Positions 21,979 through 32,576 of a DNA stretch of 64,000 nucleotides are shown piece by piece. The position numbers were made by a program, and so were the translations under genes. The DNA is from Corbicula japonica (taxonomy: Eukaryota; Mollusca; Bivalvia; Venerida; Cyrenidae). Under the pieces are notes generated by a model, which was not told the origin of the DNA, searched no databases, and saw only the letters and a list, made by a program, of their open reading frames with translations. The stretch lies in NCBI GenBank assembly GCA_038501625.1, contig JAZAYU010000012.1, positions 9,610,001-9,674,000 on the forward strand, written 5' to 3'. Numbering within the stretch: position 1 is the first letter of the stretch; every line of letters starts with the position of its first letter.

Positions 21979-22305
21979 TTAACCATTCCCTCCTTATTTT
22001 CACCTTTTATCGCATGTGCGAACAGTGTAGATCCAGATCAGCCAGCACAGCCGTGCCATCTGGTCAGGATCTGCACTCTTTTCTTTTGGTTAGAAATAAC
22101 ATAAATCGAAAAGTAAACATTGCAGATTCTGATCAGATGGCACGGATGTGTCGGTGATCTGGATCTACATTGTTCGCCCACAGATAAAGGTCATATACTC
22201 ATTCTCTCACCAGAGGGCGTGCTACACAAGTTTCGCTTGTAAGCGAAACTTGTGTAGCACGCCCTCTGGTGAGAGAATGGTCATATACTATGGAGAAAAG
22301 GGTTA
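21979..22305 (+). mobile_element. Family-B repeat interrupted by an 80-bp palindromic insertion
   Basis: TAACCATTCCCTCCTTATTT to GGAGAAAAGGGTTAA, with GTGTAGATCCAGATCAGCCA and TGATCTGGATCTACATTGTT. The 22200-22279 insertion and its target duplication split the right end. Confidence 0.78.
22200..22279. mobile_element. 80-bp perfect-palindrome MITE with 10-bp target duplication
   Basis: Two 39-bp arms (starting CATTCTCTCACCAGAGGGCG) are exact reverse complements around a 2-bp GT centre. GTCATATACT flanks both sides (22190-22199, 22280-22289). A 9-11-bp duplication is typical of Mutator-like elements. Confidence 0.85.
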
Positions 22306-22442
22306 AATTCACTTCTTGACACGAAAGATTCCCATTTTACACCCAATATAACTCACATTTTATTGCATCGTCGTATTTTTAAAGAGTTTCATGTTTTAAC
22401 CTTTATTAAGTTTCACGAGAATAAATTGCTAAATGAGAATAA

Positions 22443-22650
22443 ATGTGGTATCATTTTATTTCGCACGGGTTTAAAATTCGCGCATTAAGCATGTGGCCAA
22501 TGCGCGAATTTTAAATCCCTTTAAAATAACTCTGTGTGTTAGTTTATCTTCATCGAAACATACAAATGCGCATATTTCTGCTCGCGTGAATTGGCCTATG
22601 TGGTTTTTGCGCGAAAATTCTTTACCGCGAAATTAAATGATATCACAGTA
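22443..22650 (+). mobile_element. Family-D CpG-rich MITE, copy 2
   Basis: TGTGGTATCATTTTATTTCG to CGCGAAATTAAATGATATCA plus CAGTA form terminal inverted repeats; the inside has AAAATTCGCGCATTAAG. Confidence 0.72.
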
Positions 22651-23146
22651 TTGCCCGCTGCTACGCTCTTGACATCGCCCCACAACTCCACCCTCGTCCA
22701 TCCCTTAGCTTCCCCTGGAAGTTTGATCGACAATGGCAGAAGACAGAATGCCATTGTGAATAGATGCATTCATTGACAATCATTCTAACAAAAGGTCCCG
22801 ATAGAAAAGCCTCACAAATAATCATTTTAACAAAAGCGTGTAGCCAAAGTTTGCAGAACCAATCACAAATTCGCAACAGTAGATTTAAATATCAAAAGAG
22901 TATAATTTTAAATAATAAAAGGTGCCTGCTCGCGAAGACAATTTAGAGATTAATTGGAAGTTTTGGTAAATGGGGATATTTCTTATGAATTTAGACCTAC
23001 ATGTATCCTGGCCGCACAAGAGGTAAAGTATTTCAAAATTTTGTGGTTACTTTGATAATGTACTGCTAAAATAAAAAAGCTACATGTACACATTACTCGA
23101 GAAATACGACATCATGGAGAGAAATGTGCAGTAGTGCCCGTATTAG

Positions 23147-23212
23147 GTAGCGGTGGCTCAATTAGTAGAGCTTTGGTACAGGAAACCGGAGATCCCAGGT
23201 TCGAACTTCCAG
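23147..23212 (+). mobile_element. tRNA-derived SINE head
   Basis: GTGGCTCAATTAGTAGAGC (A box) and GATCCCAGGTTCGAAC (B box) about 30 bp apart. The 3' part is replaced by a family-A MITE. Confidence 0.5.
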
Positions 23213-23364
23213 GGCCCAAGATCATTAAACAGGAGACCAGTCTAAAATCTCTAGCTTGCATCTGATTGGTTGAAATGAAAATTACCGGTATTCTCCATTA
23301 TAGCCAATCAGATGTTTGGGATTAAAGACTGGTCTCCAATCTCAGTTTTGTGATCTTGGGCCCA
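23213..23364 (+). mobile_element. Family-A MITE copy abutting a SINE
   Basis: Ends GGGCCCAAGATCATTAAAC and TTTTGTGATCTTGGGCCC; arms GAGACCAGTCTAAAATC and AGACTGGTCTCC. Its left end directly follows a tRNA-like sequence. Confidence 0.85.
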
Positions 23365-23395
23365 GGTCAGTGTTTAAACATTTTTTTCCTCCGTA

Positions 23396-23570
23396 AGTGG
23401 TATCATTTAATTTCGCGGGTATGAAATTTCGCGGATAGGACATAAATGATCGCGCGGGTTTAAATTCTCACAGTTGTTTTATTGTCGTAAAATGAGACAG
23501 TCGATAGATCGATTTCCCTGTGGTTTGATTTCGCGCACTTTCCAAGCGCGAAATAAGTATGTATCTTATG
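23396..23570 (+). mobile_element. Family-D CpG-rich MITE, copy 3
   Basis: AGTGGTATCATTTAATTTCG plus CGGG to AAGCGCGAAATAAGTATG. It sits between a family-A MITE and a putative exon. Confidence 0.65.
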
Positions 23571-23819
23571 TATGTATCTTGCTTCAAGGATTAACTTATA
23601 AAAATATTGTTCTCGAAATGTAAAAAAAATGCCTGGGAGACGAAGTGTGATCCGTATACATTGTTTAGATTTTCTTTTAAATTTAAATGTTCCCAGTTAA
23701 AAAACGTAAGTACTATTTTTACAGTAAATATTCTTCTAATTCTCGCCAATCTGCCACTGTAATAAACACCACTTTCTATAATTAAATTAATGTACATTTT
23801 GACAGGTGCTTCCTGAGAA

Positions 23820-23899
23820 ATCCGGTTTCGACCAGTTATCGATCTTCTGCTGCAGATTCCACGAATGAAGAAAGTTTTAGGCAGCGCGAAATTTAAACG
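23820..23899 (+). other. Putative non-coding exon
   Basis: The stretch ends in donor ACG/GTAAGA at 23899. A possible acceptor (TTTGACAG) is near 23805; alternatively this is a first exon. No useful frame. Could head the plus-strand transcript continuing at 26, 30-31.6 and 45.8 kb. Confidence 0.3.
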
Positions 23900-24061
23900 G
23901 TAAGATTTTTAACATTTATTATTTTATTTTGATGAAAAATAGTAATAAATTTTGGTAAATTAATTGACAAATGTACAGCTTTGATAGTTGGTGAGGGACT
24001 TTGCCTTTTAAGTCTTTTCTTTTGTCACTAATTTTAGCGACAATGGTAACTGTTAGATAAA

Positions 24062-24265
24062 TTGTTGTTTTTTTTCAAATACAAACGGATGTGTATGATT
24101 GTATGGCTTATCATCGTTGCATTGATAACCACCCTGACTACTTGCAAACGATACTGGGATCCCTGGACGTCCCAATCCGGCGACCGCGGGTTCTATCTTT
24201 TGCGGTCGGCTTTTGCTGTTGTTTTTTTTATAATAACTTTAACAAATAGCATGTGTTATAGGTAG
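24062..24265 (+). CDS. Small ORF with two hydrophobic segments, doubtful
   Basis: 67 codons. IVWLIIVALITTL (~12-24) and FAVVFFIITL (~50-60) could span membranes, separated by a polar loop (KRYWDPWTSQSGDRG). A donor-like TATAG/GTAGGT overlaps the end. No homology recognised and no promoter evidence; it lies in the presumed first intron of the plus-strand transcript. Could be chance. Confidence 0.12.
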   Translation: MLFFFKYKRMCMIVWLIIVALITTLTTCKRYWDPWTSQSGDRGFYLLRSAFAVVFFIITLTNSMCYR

Positions 24266-25680
24266 GTCTAATGGGTCTCTAACATGTCTATGGTTCTAAC
24301 GCGGGTGTTTTAGAAAGTGCATACACAAAATAACTAAATCTTAAACTTGTTGAAACGAATGTTCAGGTTAAATACTGGTCTCAATTGTTGCAAATGCAGC
24401 TGAACTCGCATTTTAAGTAAATTAATTTCGACAATAAGTAATAATTTTCTTGGCTTAATTGGCTGAAATCATTCGAAAAGAATATCTCGAACCTTTCCAA
24501 AGGAAAAGAGGGGGTAAATCAGTGGTACTTCATATAAATTTATGTTTTAGTTTCATTTATTTCTAAACTCAAACCAACAAACGGTTTTTAATCTGTGGAT
24601 TCGGGGAAAGAGGGGGGGAAGGGGGGGGGGGGGGGCTAGGGGCAGCGACCGCAAGGTTAGATGAGATATTTCATCCTTCAAATATTTTTTATAATTATTT
24701 TTTTCATTTTATTAATATTTTTAAACTCCGACCAATATATTTTTATTAAGTGGGAAAGTAGATGGTAGGAGTTTTGACTGTTGGGCAGCAACCCTCGCCA
24801 CCCCCACCAACTCCCCGCCTCCCCCCCATAAACCCACTCAACAATATTGTTGTGCGAGTATTGGGATGGAGAAAGAGTATCGGAGAATCAGGGAATGGTG
24901 GGTACCTAGTGGCAGTCCTCCAAAAAAAACATATTTGTTTTCTATTTTATTTTTTAACCCGGACAGCAAACTTTTTATGGGTAAGACCCGTTTTATGCTC
25001 CACCCAAATAGCGTGAGTTTTATTTAATTTTACATTTCCCTATATTTTTTGTTAGAAAACAACGACAGTTCTTAAGACGGTGTCGGGAAGGGTAGAGTGA
25101 ATGGACTTAATTAACGAATTTTTTTTTGGTTCCATAGATTTGGTGGACAAAATTACCCCAGCAACACCTGTTTTACATTATAGGAACGGCACAGCCATGG
25201 TAACGGGTGACATAAGAGATTGACCACATGCACATTCATAGTGATATTTTGACCGGCCGTAAAACCAAACACCAATGTTCGAGTGATGGGACGAGGAAGG
25301 ATGGGGCACTATGAATTTTCAGTTTTGGGTGTGTTCTATTGTTATTATATTGGTTTTGCGGAGTTAGTCATTTATTATGAACGTCGCAAGTTCAAAGCCT
25401 TTTAAAGCGCGTCTGATTAACAATTTGATAAACTTTATCATACTTAAAGCGAATATTTCCATTTCTTTATTTCAGCTTAACATATTTATTCAAATTGTGA
25501 ACAGATTATAGTTTTACTTGAAATACTTAATTAAATTAAAATAAAATATTGTAATAGAAATATTTAAAATTCTATCATAGATGTTCGAGTTCAAACACAG
25601 ATTTTTAAGTTTTTACTCAACAGCTTAAAAGTACGCTAGTATCTAGTATGCCAGGTATTTTCAGAATTTTAAAATGATCA
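24266..25680 (+). other. Presumed intron, no exon seen
   Basis: Contains the poly-G tract at 24.6 kb and a C-rich run at 24.8 kb; otherwise unassigned. Confidence 0.45.
24598..24640 (+). repeat. Poly-G tract with quadruplex potential
   Basis: Two long G runs (7 and 15 or more) separated by AA, flanked by GGGG runs. A C-rich run (CCACCCCCACC, CCTCCCCCCC) follows at ~24795. Confidence 0.7.
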
Positions 25681-25821
25681 GGGCCCAATGTCATCATAAA
25701 ACTAAGATTGGAGCCAAGTCTCAAATCTGATTGGCTGAAATTTCGACCGTTTGCATTTCAGCCAATCAGATTTTTTAAATTCTAGACTGGTCTCCAGAGT
25801 TTGGTTCTATGATCTTGGGCA
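25681..25821 (+). mobile_element. Family-A MITE copy
   Basis: GGGCCCAATGTCATCATAAA to TTCTATGATCTTGGGCAC; both arms hold the GATTGGCTGAAAT/ATTTCAGCCAATC core. Confidence 0.83.
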
Positions 25822-25975
25822 CCGTTTGAGTTCATTAAAAAATCCCATTTCGTTAATTTATTTCTCATTCATTAGGAAGAATCCTCACAACTATCTTCCG
25901 GAATGAAATTCCTGCAAACTGTAAAAATTTAAATTCTGTAATTGCTCTGTTTAATATAAAGTTTTATACTGACAG

Positions 25976-26188
25976 ATTTTTGCGGAAGATATCAAGTGTC
26001 GAGAACCAGGAACCAACAGACTACAAGAACATACATCAGTGTTTGTGACAAAAGTATGAGGACATTCATACTTAACTGTGACCAAAGTATGAGGACATTC
26101 ATACTTACTGTGACATTCATACTTTTATAGTGTTGTGTTATTCAGTGGAAGGACTTGCTTCAAGATTGGCAAGACCATTAGAAGTCCT
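25976..26188 (+). other. Putative non-coding exon
   Basis: Acceptor TACTGACAG, donor CCT/GTGAGT. Contains repeats of AAGTATGAGGACATTCATAC, themselves imperfect palindromes (AAGTATGA...TTCATACTT). No long frame. Confidence 0.3.
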
Positions 26189-26629
26189 GTGAGTACAACC
26201 TGTTTCATGGGGTATTAAGATATTCTGGCATTAAGCAATCTACACTGAGTATCAATTAAGTTAGTACCTAATTTAATATTGATAATTAATATTCGCTTCC
26301 TTAAACTGCTAAAATTTCAGAATATCTTTTTATCCAACTAAATGGCGTCATAACCTTAAGCTAGTTTTAAAATTGATTTTACCTATATGACATGCATTCA
26401 AACTTTCAGGATTTCACTATTTAAACTTATATTCTAACAGTCTGGCACTATTGCCAGTTAGGTAATGGCCCACCACTGGATGATGAAAAATGCATCATTG
26501 CTCGTTAGGCAAATGCAGATCATTGTCTGTTGGAAAGGTTCACCATTGCTTGGTGAAATAGACACAGTATGACAAATGCACTCAAATATAATATGATATT
26601 GTTAATGTCTGTAGTAGCCACACAGCTGT

Positions 26630-27990
26630 AAGTCAGCAAAAGCCAACAGTTGCTAGTCCGGAAAAGCCACACACCTGCTAGTTATAGCCACATAGTTGGT
26701 AGTTAGGAAAAGCCACACAAATGCTAGTCAGGAATAGCCAACAAATGCTAGTCAGGAATAGCCACACAAATGCTAGTCAGGAATAGCCACACAGTTGCTA
26801 GTCAGGAATAGCCACACAAATGCTAGTCAGGAATAGCCACACAAATGCTAGTCAGGAATAGCCACACAAATGCTAGTCAGGAATAGCCACACAAATGCTA
26901 GTCAGGAATAGCCACACAAATGCTAGTCAGGAATAGCCACACAAATGCTAGTCAGGAATAGCCACACTGTTGCTAGTCAGGAATAGCCACACTGTTGCTA
27001 GTCAGGAAAAGCCACACTGTTGCTAGTCAGGAATAGCCACACTGATGCCAGTCAGAAAAAGCCACACTGTTGCTAGTCAGGAAAAGCCACACTGTTGCTA
27101 GTCAGGAAAAGCCACACTGTTGTTAGTCAGGAAAAGCCACACTGTTGCTAGTCAGGAAAAGCCACACTGTTGCTAGTCGGGAAAAGCCACACTGTTGCTA
27201 GTCAGGAAAAGCCACACTGTTGCTAGTCAGGAAAAGCCACACTGTTGCTAGTCAGGAAAAGCCACACTGTTGCTAGTCAGGAAAAGCCACACTGTTGCTA
27301 GTCAGGAAAAGCCACATTGTTGCTAGTCAGGAAAAGCCACATTGTTGCTAGTCAGGAAAAGCCACACTGTTGCTAGTTAGGGAAAGCCACAGAAATGCTA
27401 GTCAGGAACAGCCACACAAATGCTTGTCAGGAAAAGCCACACCAACGCTAGTCAGGAATAGCTACACATCTGCTAGTTAGTAAAGCAACACAGCTGCCTG
27501 TTAGGTAATTAGGAACAGCAACACAGCTGCTAGTTCGAACAATCAACATAGATTCAGAAAAAGCAACACAGCTTCAGAAAAAGCGACACAGCTGCTAGTT
27601 AGGAACAGCAACACAGCTTGCTTCTGGTAAAGCAACACAGCTGCTAGTTAGGTATGTAGGAACCGCAACACAGCTGCTAGTAAGAAACAGTAACACAGCT
27701 TGCTTCTGGTAAAGCAACACAGCTGCTAGTTAGGTATGTAGGAACGGCAACACAGCTGCTGGTAAGAAACAGCAACACAGATGCTAGTTAAGTAAAACAA
27801 CACAGCTGCAAGTTAGGAACAGCAACACAGCTGCTAGTTAGGAACAGCAACACAGCTGCAAGGTAGGAACAGCCACACAGCTGCTAGTTAGGAACAGCCA
27901 CACAGTTGCCAGTTAGGAACAGCAACACAGCTTCAGGAAAAGCAACACAGCTGCTAGTTAGAAATAGTAACACAGCTGCTAGTTAGGGGT
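26630..27990 (+). repeat. 25-bp minisatellite
   Basis: The unit GCCACACAAATGCTAGTCAG plus GAATA grades into GCCACACTGTTGCTAGTCAG plus GAAAA and, after ~27480, into GCAACACAGCTGCTAGTTAG plus GAACA forms. About 50 copies with clear regional subfamilies. It lies within the presumed intron between non-coding exons at 26.1 and 29.9 kb. Confidence 0.93.
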
Positions 27991-28835
27991 CATAGTTTAT
28001 AATGCATTTATACAGTCAATCATGCTGATTTTTTATAGTTTAGTGGACTTTTAATTTGAATAAACATTATATTACTTACAAGAGGTAAGTGTACAATATA
28101 TAGATATCTTGCAACTGGAGGAGACTGGGGCGGCTGGACTGGTGGTGGACCTGGGATGAAGACATGAGGTAGGATCTTGAACTAACACTGTTTTAAAAGT
28201 TGAAAAGTTTTTAATAAGTTGGCCTGCATGTAAAGTCCAATATGGTACACTTGGTGCCATGGACTTTTTCCCTTGAAGAGATATACACACAACTTTTGAA
28301 GTGATTTATAAATATTCATACAAATAACATACACACACCCACATGCACAATGTTCTGTTTATTGCTTCTTGACATCTGTATCCGAAATAATAAATTACAG
28401 ATGATTTCATGAGCGGATGCAGAGGGGGATTACAAACCCTCTTTTCGGGCAGCAATATTTAATTTTTCGACCAAGGTGTTTATACACACTTATTTGCTAT
28501 TTTTAACCGAATTAATTTAAATTTTACAAGCTTTTAATGCCACTACATTTATTATATCGGATGCTCTTGCGCCAAGTTTTATTATTAAGGTTATGACGTC
28601 ATTTAATTTATTCTTGCTGCATGTTAGTTATTATTTGAAATGTCGCTCATAGATTTCAAAAAAGAGTGAAATGTTTTTTCTCAGTAGTTTAATAATTTGC
28701 TTAAATAAAAGAAAACTGAATTATTTCCAACTTTTTTATGGACTTTCATGTTAAATGTAGATTATAAACAAGTTTGGACCAATCTAAGAGCGAGTTTATT
28801 TGTGAAGTTCTTCTGTTAGCGGATTGTGAACTTGG
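27991..28835 (+). other. Presumed intron, unassigned
   Basis: A GGAGGAGACTGGGGCGGCTG patch at ~28.1 kb has weak exon-like borders (ACAAG before, GAG/GTAGGA after) but no frame. Confidence 0.35.
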
Positions 28836-28970
28836 ACCCAATATCATAAAACTGAGACCGGTAACCAGTCTCAAATCTTAGACATCTTATTGGTTGAAAT
28901 GAAGATCAGTCTGCAAATGGACCAATCGACACCACCGAGACTGGTCTCCAATCGCAGTTTTATGATAATA
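28836..28970 (+). mobile_element. Family-A MITE copy, diverged
   Basis: CCCAATATCATAAAACTGAG...AACCAGTCTCAAATC and GAGACTGGTCTCCAATCGCA...TTTTATGAT. Confidence 0.78.
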
Positions 28971-29535
28971 TTAAGGAAATTCATTCAATGGGTGAATGGT
29001 TAGAAGGCAAAAGTAGACATTGCTAGTGTGTCCGAGCTGTCCTGATTTGGTTCTATGGCGATTCCCTTACCCAAACTGAGAGGGTTAAAATTGTTAGTAA
29101 CTTGGTCATGTTTGTAATTGGTAATATACGTGTCATTGGTATCTTATTTGGTAGAAATGTTACTACTTCGATCAATCTGACCACTGCAGTCCAAGGTTAA
29201 AACCAGAACTTTGATGGATACTGAATTTTGAGGAAGAATCGCAACACATGTGAGATATGAACTTGCGACCTTCGCGGATCATGAGGCCGACAATTAAAAC
29301 CCATCCTGCAATTGTCCTTCTCCACGTAGATAGTTTATTAAATGTAAAGATGAACTTCACAAATAAACATTTCACAAACATCACACAGTCCATCATCAAC
29401 ATGAATATTAAACAACAATCTTTTGACATTTTTACAGTATGTGAGATATAACTAAGACCGAGTTGCATGGGCACATGCAAAAGAGTAAAGTTAAAGAAAA
29501 TGTTGAAAGTGGTATTAAGGTTAATTCGAATAAAT
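28971..29535 (+). other. Presumed intron, unassigned
   Basis: No convincing exon; the frames on both strands at 29.17-29.48 kb lack any family features. Confidence 0.45.
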
Positions 29536-29770
29536 TCCGGAAAATTTCAAGGCGAGAGTTTCGGTAGATTTTTAGTCGTCTTTTTTCCTGTGCGGTTTAC
29601 GGTATATTGATTTCCGGAAAGTTACAGAGTGTGAGGTTCGATAGAGTTTCCGACGTGTACTGTCCAGTGCGGTGAATGGTATGTTGAATTCCGGAAATTT
29701 TCAATGCGAGAAGTTCGATAGATTATCGACATGTCGATTCTAGTGCGGATTGCCGCCGGGTATTTTGAAT
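29536..29770 (+). repeat. Three ~78-bp tandem units
   Basis: Each begins TCCGGAAA, continues with a GCGAGAGTTCGATAGA-like motif and a CAGTGCGG motif, and ends GGTATATTGAAT-like. Starts near 29536, 29614 and 29692. Confidence 0.6.
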
Positions 29771-29905
29771 TGCGATCGGCCATTTTGTTGGATACCCGAA
29801 ATCTGTTTGGACGGTAATTATGTCTGTTATATCATTTACAATGCATTTTGGAATATTTCGCTTTTGAAAAATATCGGCATATTCAAACTTTTCCTTTTGT
29901 TTTAG

Positions 29906-29972
29906 AGCAACAACTGTCCAGGTTTCAGCAAAGAAAGAAGATGGAAATTGAATAGAAAAGTTGGGATAAAAT
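29906..29972 (+). other. Putative non-coding exon (GGGATAAAAT type)
   Basis: Acceptor TTTTGTTTTAG, donor AAAAT/GTAAGC; 67 nt ending GTTGGGATAAAAT. It shares its 3' end with the exon at 30533. Confidence 0.35.
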
Positions 29973-30532
29973 GTAAGCACACGTGTTTAATAGCTCAATG
30001 TTTAAAGAGCATGATTTACTTCATAGTTAAGTTCCCTTAAGCACATAACTTTAACTAACGAAAACATCGGTATTGACGGTAATTTTTCAGTCGGCATTTT
30101 GAGTCGGCATTTCGAGATTTATCACCGGTTTTCTCCCTTCTTTTCCAAATTCTGATTTTTGCACATACTGTACCAGTCTTCTATTTTCCTATACGTTTTA
30201 AACTGTTTAACAAACACTCGGACGACCTTGGATTAAAATGATATTTGATATAATTGAAGATGTATAACGGAAGCTCATCTTCAAGAAATTACGGTATTTA
30301 CTATTAAATTTCGGACACTTTGATGCAATGACGACCAGAAATTTTCCGGCTTTTTTCGAATTCGGATTTTTCGAACATTCGCAGCTTTTATCCGAAATAT
30401 CCCAACGCAGTCTATAAGGTTAGGTATTTCATTCGTGTTTTTTTAAAAGAATAATTGAATTTCACGAGGCATTCGAAAAAGTTCATGACTTCGCGTTTGT
30501 TTTTTTTGAGACCAATAATGATTTTTTTGCAG

Positions 30533-30636
30533 AATCTACCAGTACTTCAAATTATGGTTTAAGATGTGGCCTTGGTGCTTGGTTTGTTCTGCAACAGAAT
30601 GATGTAGAAGACCGGCGAGGAATGCGGGGATAAAAT
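30533..30636 (+). other. Putative non-coding exon (GGGATAAAAT type)
   Basis: Acceptor ATTTTTTTGCAG, donor AAAAT/GTAAGC; ends GCGGGGATAAAAT, like the exon 0.6 kb upstream. Confidence 0.4.
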
Positions 30637-30893
30637 GTAAGCTTATGGTTATTGTAGCATCGTTTAGTTATAAGACTGGTATGTTAGTCTCCCTTAGGAT
30701 ACAAGTCAAATAATTCCCGTACTGGGCCAATTTGGTAAGAGGTTTAAGGCATGAACATGGCGAACGCTAACTCGGGTGATTTAAAATGGCTGCGTGAAAA
30801 GTCGTGTATTTTGCGTGTTTATCAGAACAGTAGAGCAATCGGACATTTCAAACAATAACGCAATTCATTATTTTGATATGTTACGATTTCAAG

Positions 30894-30991
30894 GAGGAGG
30901 GAGATTGTACCGGGACTTCGTGTTGTTTTTTCGAGTGAGTTTCGCTGTATTCCTGATTTGACTAGAATGATGCCACCGTGTAAAAAATAAT
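30894..30991 (+). other. Putative non-coding exon
   Basis: Possible acceptor TTTCAAG, donor AATAAT/GTAAGT; ends GTAAAAAATAAT, echoing the previous two. Confidence 0.3.
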
Positions 30992-31075
30992 GTAAGTTTA
31001 CCTACACAACACTATTACATGTTTCTTTAAAACTTAGGAGATTTTGGAGTTTAGCTCAAATCATTAAATGTCTCC

Positions 31076-31206
31076 TGGGCCAAAGAATGGAGACAAGTCT
31101 CAAATCTCAAGCATCTTATTGACTGAAATGGACCAGTCTCCATTTTAAACAATCATATACTTGTGATTTGAGACTGTCTTCAGTTTGAGTTTTATTATCA
31201 TGGGCC
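31076..31206 (+). mobile_element. Family-A MITE copy, diverged
   Basis: GACAAGTCTCAAATCTCAAG...ATTGACTGAAATGG and GATTTGAGACTG...TTTTATTATCATGGGCC. Confidence 0.75.
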
Positions 31207-31244
31207 ATTTTTAATCGTATAGTCTTCGTCCGAAATGGCCAGGG

Positions 31245-31387
31245 CTGAAGGTTCTAAAACTGAGATTGGAAACCAGTCTCAATTCTCAAGTATCTGATTG
31301 GCTGAAATGGCGACCAGTCGCCATTTTACCCAATCAGATGCTTGAGATTTGAGACTGGTTTCTATTCTCAGCTTTATAACCTTGGAA
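31245..31387 (+). mobile_element. Family-A MITE copy, nearly intact
   Basis: GAAGGTTCTAAAACTGAGAT...AACCAGTCTCAATTCTC... and the complementary right arm ending CTTTATAACCTTGGA. It lies 39 bp from another copy. Confidence 0.85.
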
Positions 31388-31551
31388 CCAGTACAACTTG
31401 TAGTGTCGTTAACGTGGCTAAACGTTCCGATTTTGTATTGAGAAGAAAAAGATTGTTTGAAATAAGAAACCTTTAAAATAAATATTTTTTGTCTTAAAAC
31501 ACCATAATTTCTTTAAAGTTGTGTCTAAATTGTTTTATTGTTGCCTTTTAG

Positions 31552-31624
31552 ATCAGAAAGAGCCTGTTTAAATCACAGGACGGAAGACAAAGAAGATCGC
31601 CCTTATTCAAGCATTGCACTTATG
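31552..31624 (+). other. Putative non-coding exon
   Basis: Strong acceptor TTGCCTTTTAG and donor ATG/GTGAGT; 73 nt. Joined to the 45.8 kb exon, its terminal ATG opens only a five-codon frame before TAA, so it would be leader sequence with a small upstream ORF. Confidence 0.45.
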
Positions 31625-31845
31625 GTGAGTACTTGGGTTTTCCAACAGTTGTACAGCGTGGGTGTGAGCAGTTTGGGTTAAATTGAAACATACGGTGGGC
31701 AGAAAACTTCAGTAAATGAAATGAAGTCCATAAACGGATTGCTTATTTTAGGTTTGCATCCAAACTGTACAATGAAGTTAGTAAAGTATGTTGTTATTTA
31801 TTTGTTATTTGTATTTAATGCTAAACTTACTGCACGAACTTCTTA

Positions 31846-31986
31846 ACCCAATATCAGACTGAGATTGAGGACAAGTCTCTAATCTTAAGCAGATGAATGG
31901 TTGAATCTGAGACCACTCTCTAAAATGACCAATCAAAAGCTAGAGCTTTGAGACTGATCACCGGTCTCTGTATACTGATCTTGGGT
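31846..31986 (+). mobile_element. Family-A MITE copy, old
   Basis: CCCAATATCAGACTGAGATT...ACAAGTCTCTAATCTTAAGC and TTTGAGACTGATC...CTGATCTTGGGTA; the centre is degenerate. Confidence 0.65.
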
Positions 31987-32281
31987 ACCCATCATAAAAC
32001 TAAACAAAAACTTAAATAAGGAAATTAAATTAAATAAAAAACAACACGACAAATCAGTAAAACCATGCTTACGTTAAAAAATAAATAAGGAACATAAATA
32101 GAAATAAGGGAATGGAAATATAAGTGTTAAATACCTCCTCCACAAAATCAGTCCCGGTATTTTCTTTCCGAAGACACTTGCTCCAGAATTCGGTCGGTTT
32201 TTTACTTTGGTTCTATATCGGTTATTTTATTTTTCGGCAGTTTTGAAATGCGGCCACTTGAGTGTGTTGTTAGACACAAAC

Positions 32282-32520
32282 GCGTCATTTTTCGTCACAT
32301 CCAAGACTGACTGATTTACGGTATTTTGATGTACCCAAGGCAGCCAGGAGACAGCTCGGTCGTTTTTTTCAGTAATGTGGTTTGAAATCGGTTATTTTTA
32401 TTTTCCGACAGTTTACGAGGACATTTCACTGTGTTGTTAAGACACATAAACGGCTTTCTTTCGTCGCATCCAATACTGACTGATTCACGGTGTTTTGACG
32501 TATCCAAGGCAGCCAGACGG
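32282..32520 (+). repeat. Two diverged direct copies of ~65 bp
   Basis: CATCCAAGACTGACTGATTT... AAGGCAGCCAGGAGACAG (~32300) is repeated at ~32467 as CATCCAATACTGACTGATTC... AAGGCAGCCAGACGGCAG. Both precede the 22-bp minisatellite. Confidence 0.6.
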
Positions 32521-32576
32521 CAGTTTGACTTACAGAAGAATTCTTTATTTGATTTATATTTGATGATCGGAGGAGA

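Noticed and set aside
24762..25016. 84-codon Pro-rich frame
   Set aside because: Low-complexity C-rich DNA, no start or splice support.
26630..27990. CRISPR-like array
   Set aside because: Units are contiguous 25-mers without unique spacers, and the context is animal DNA.
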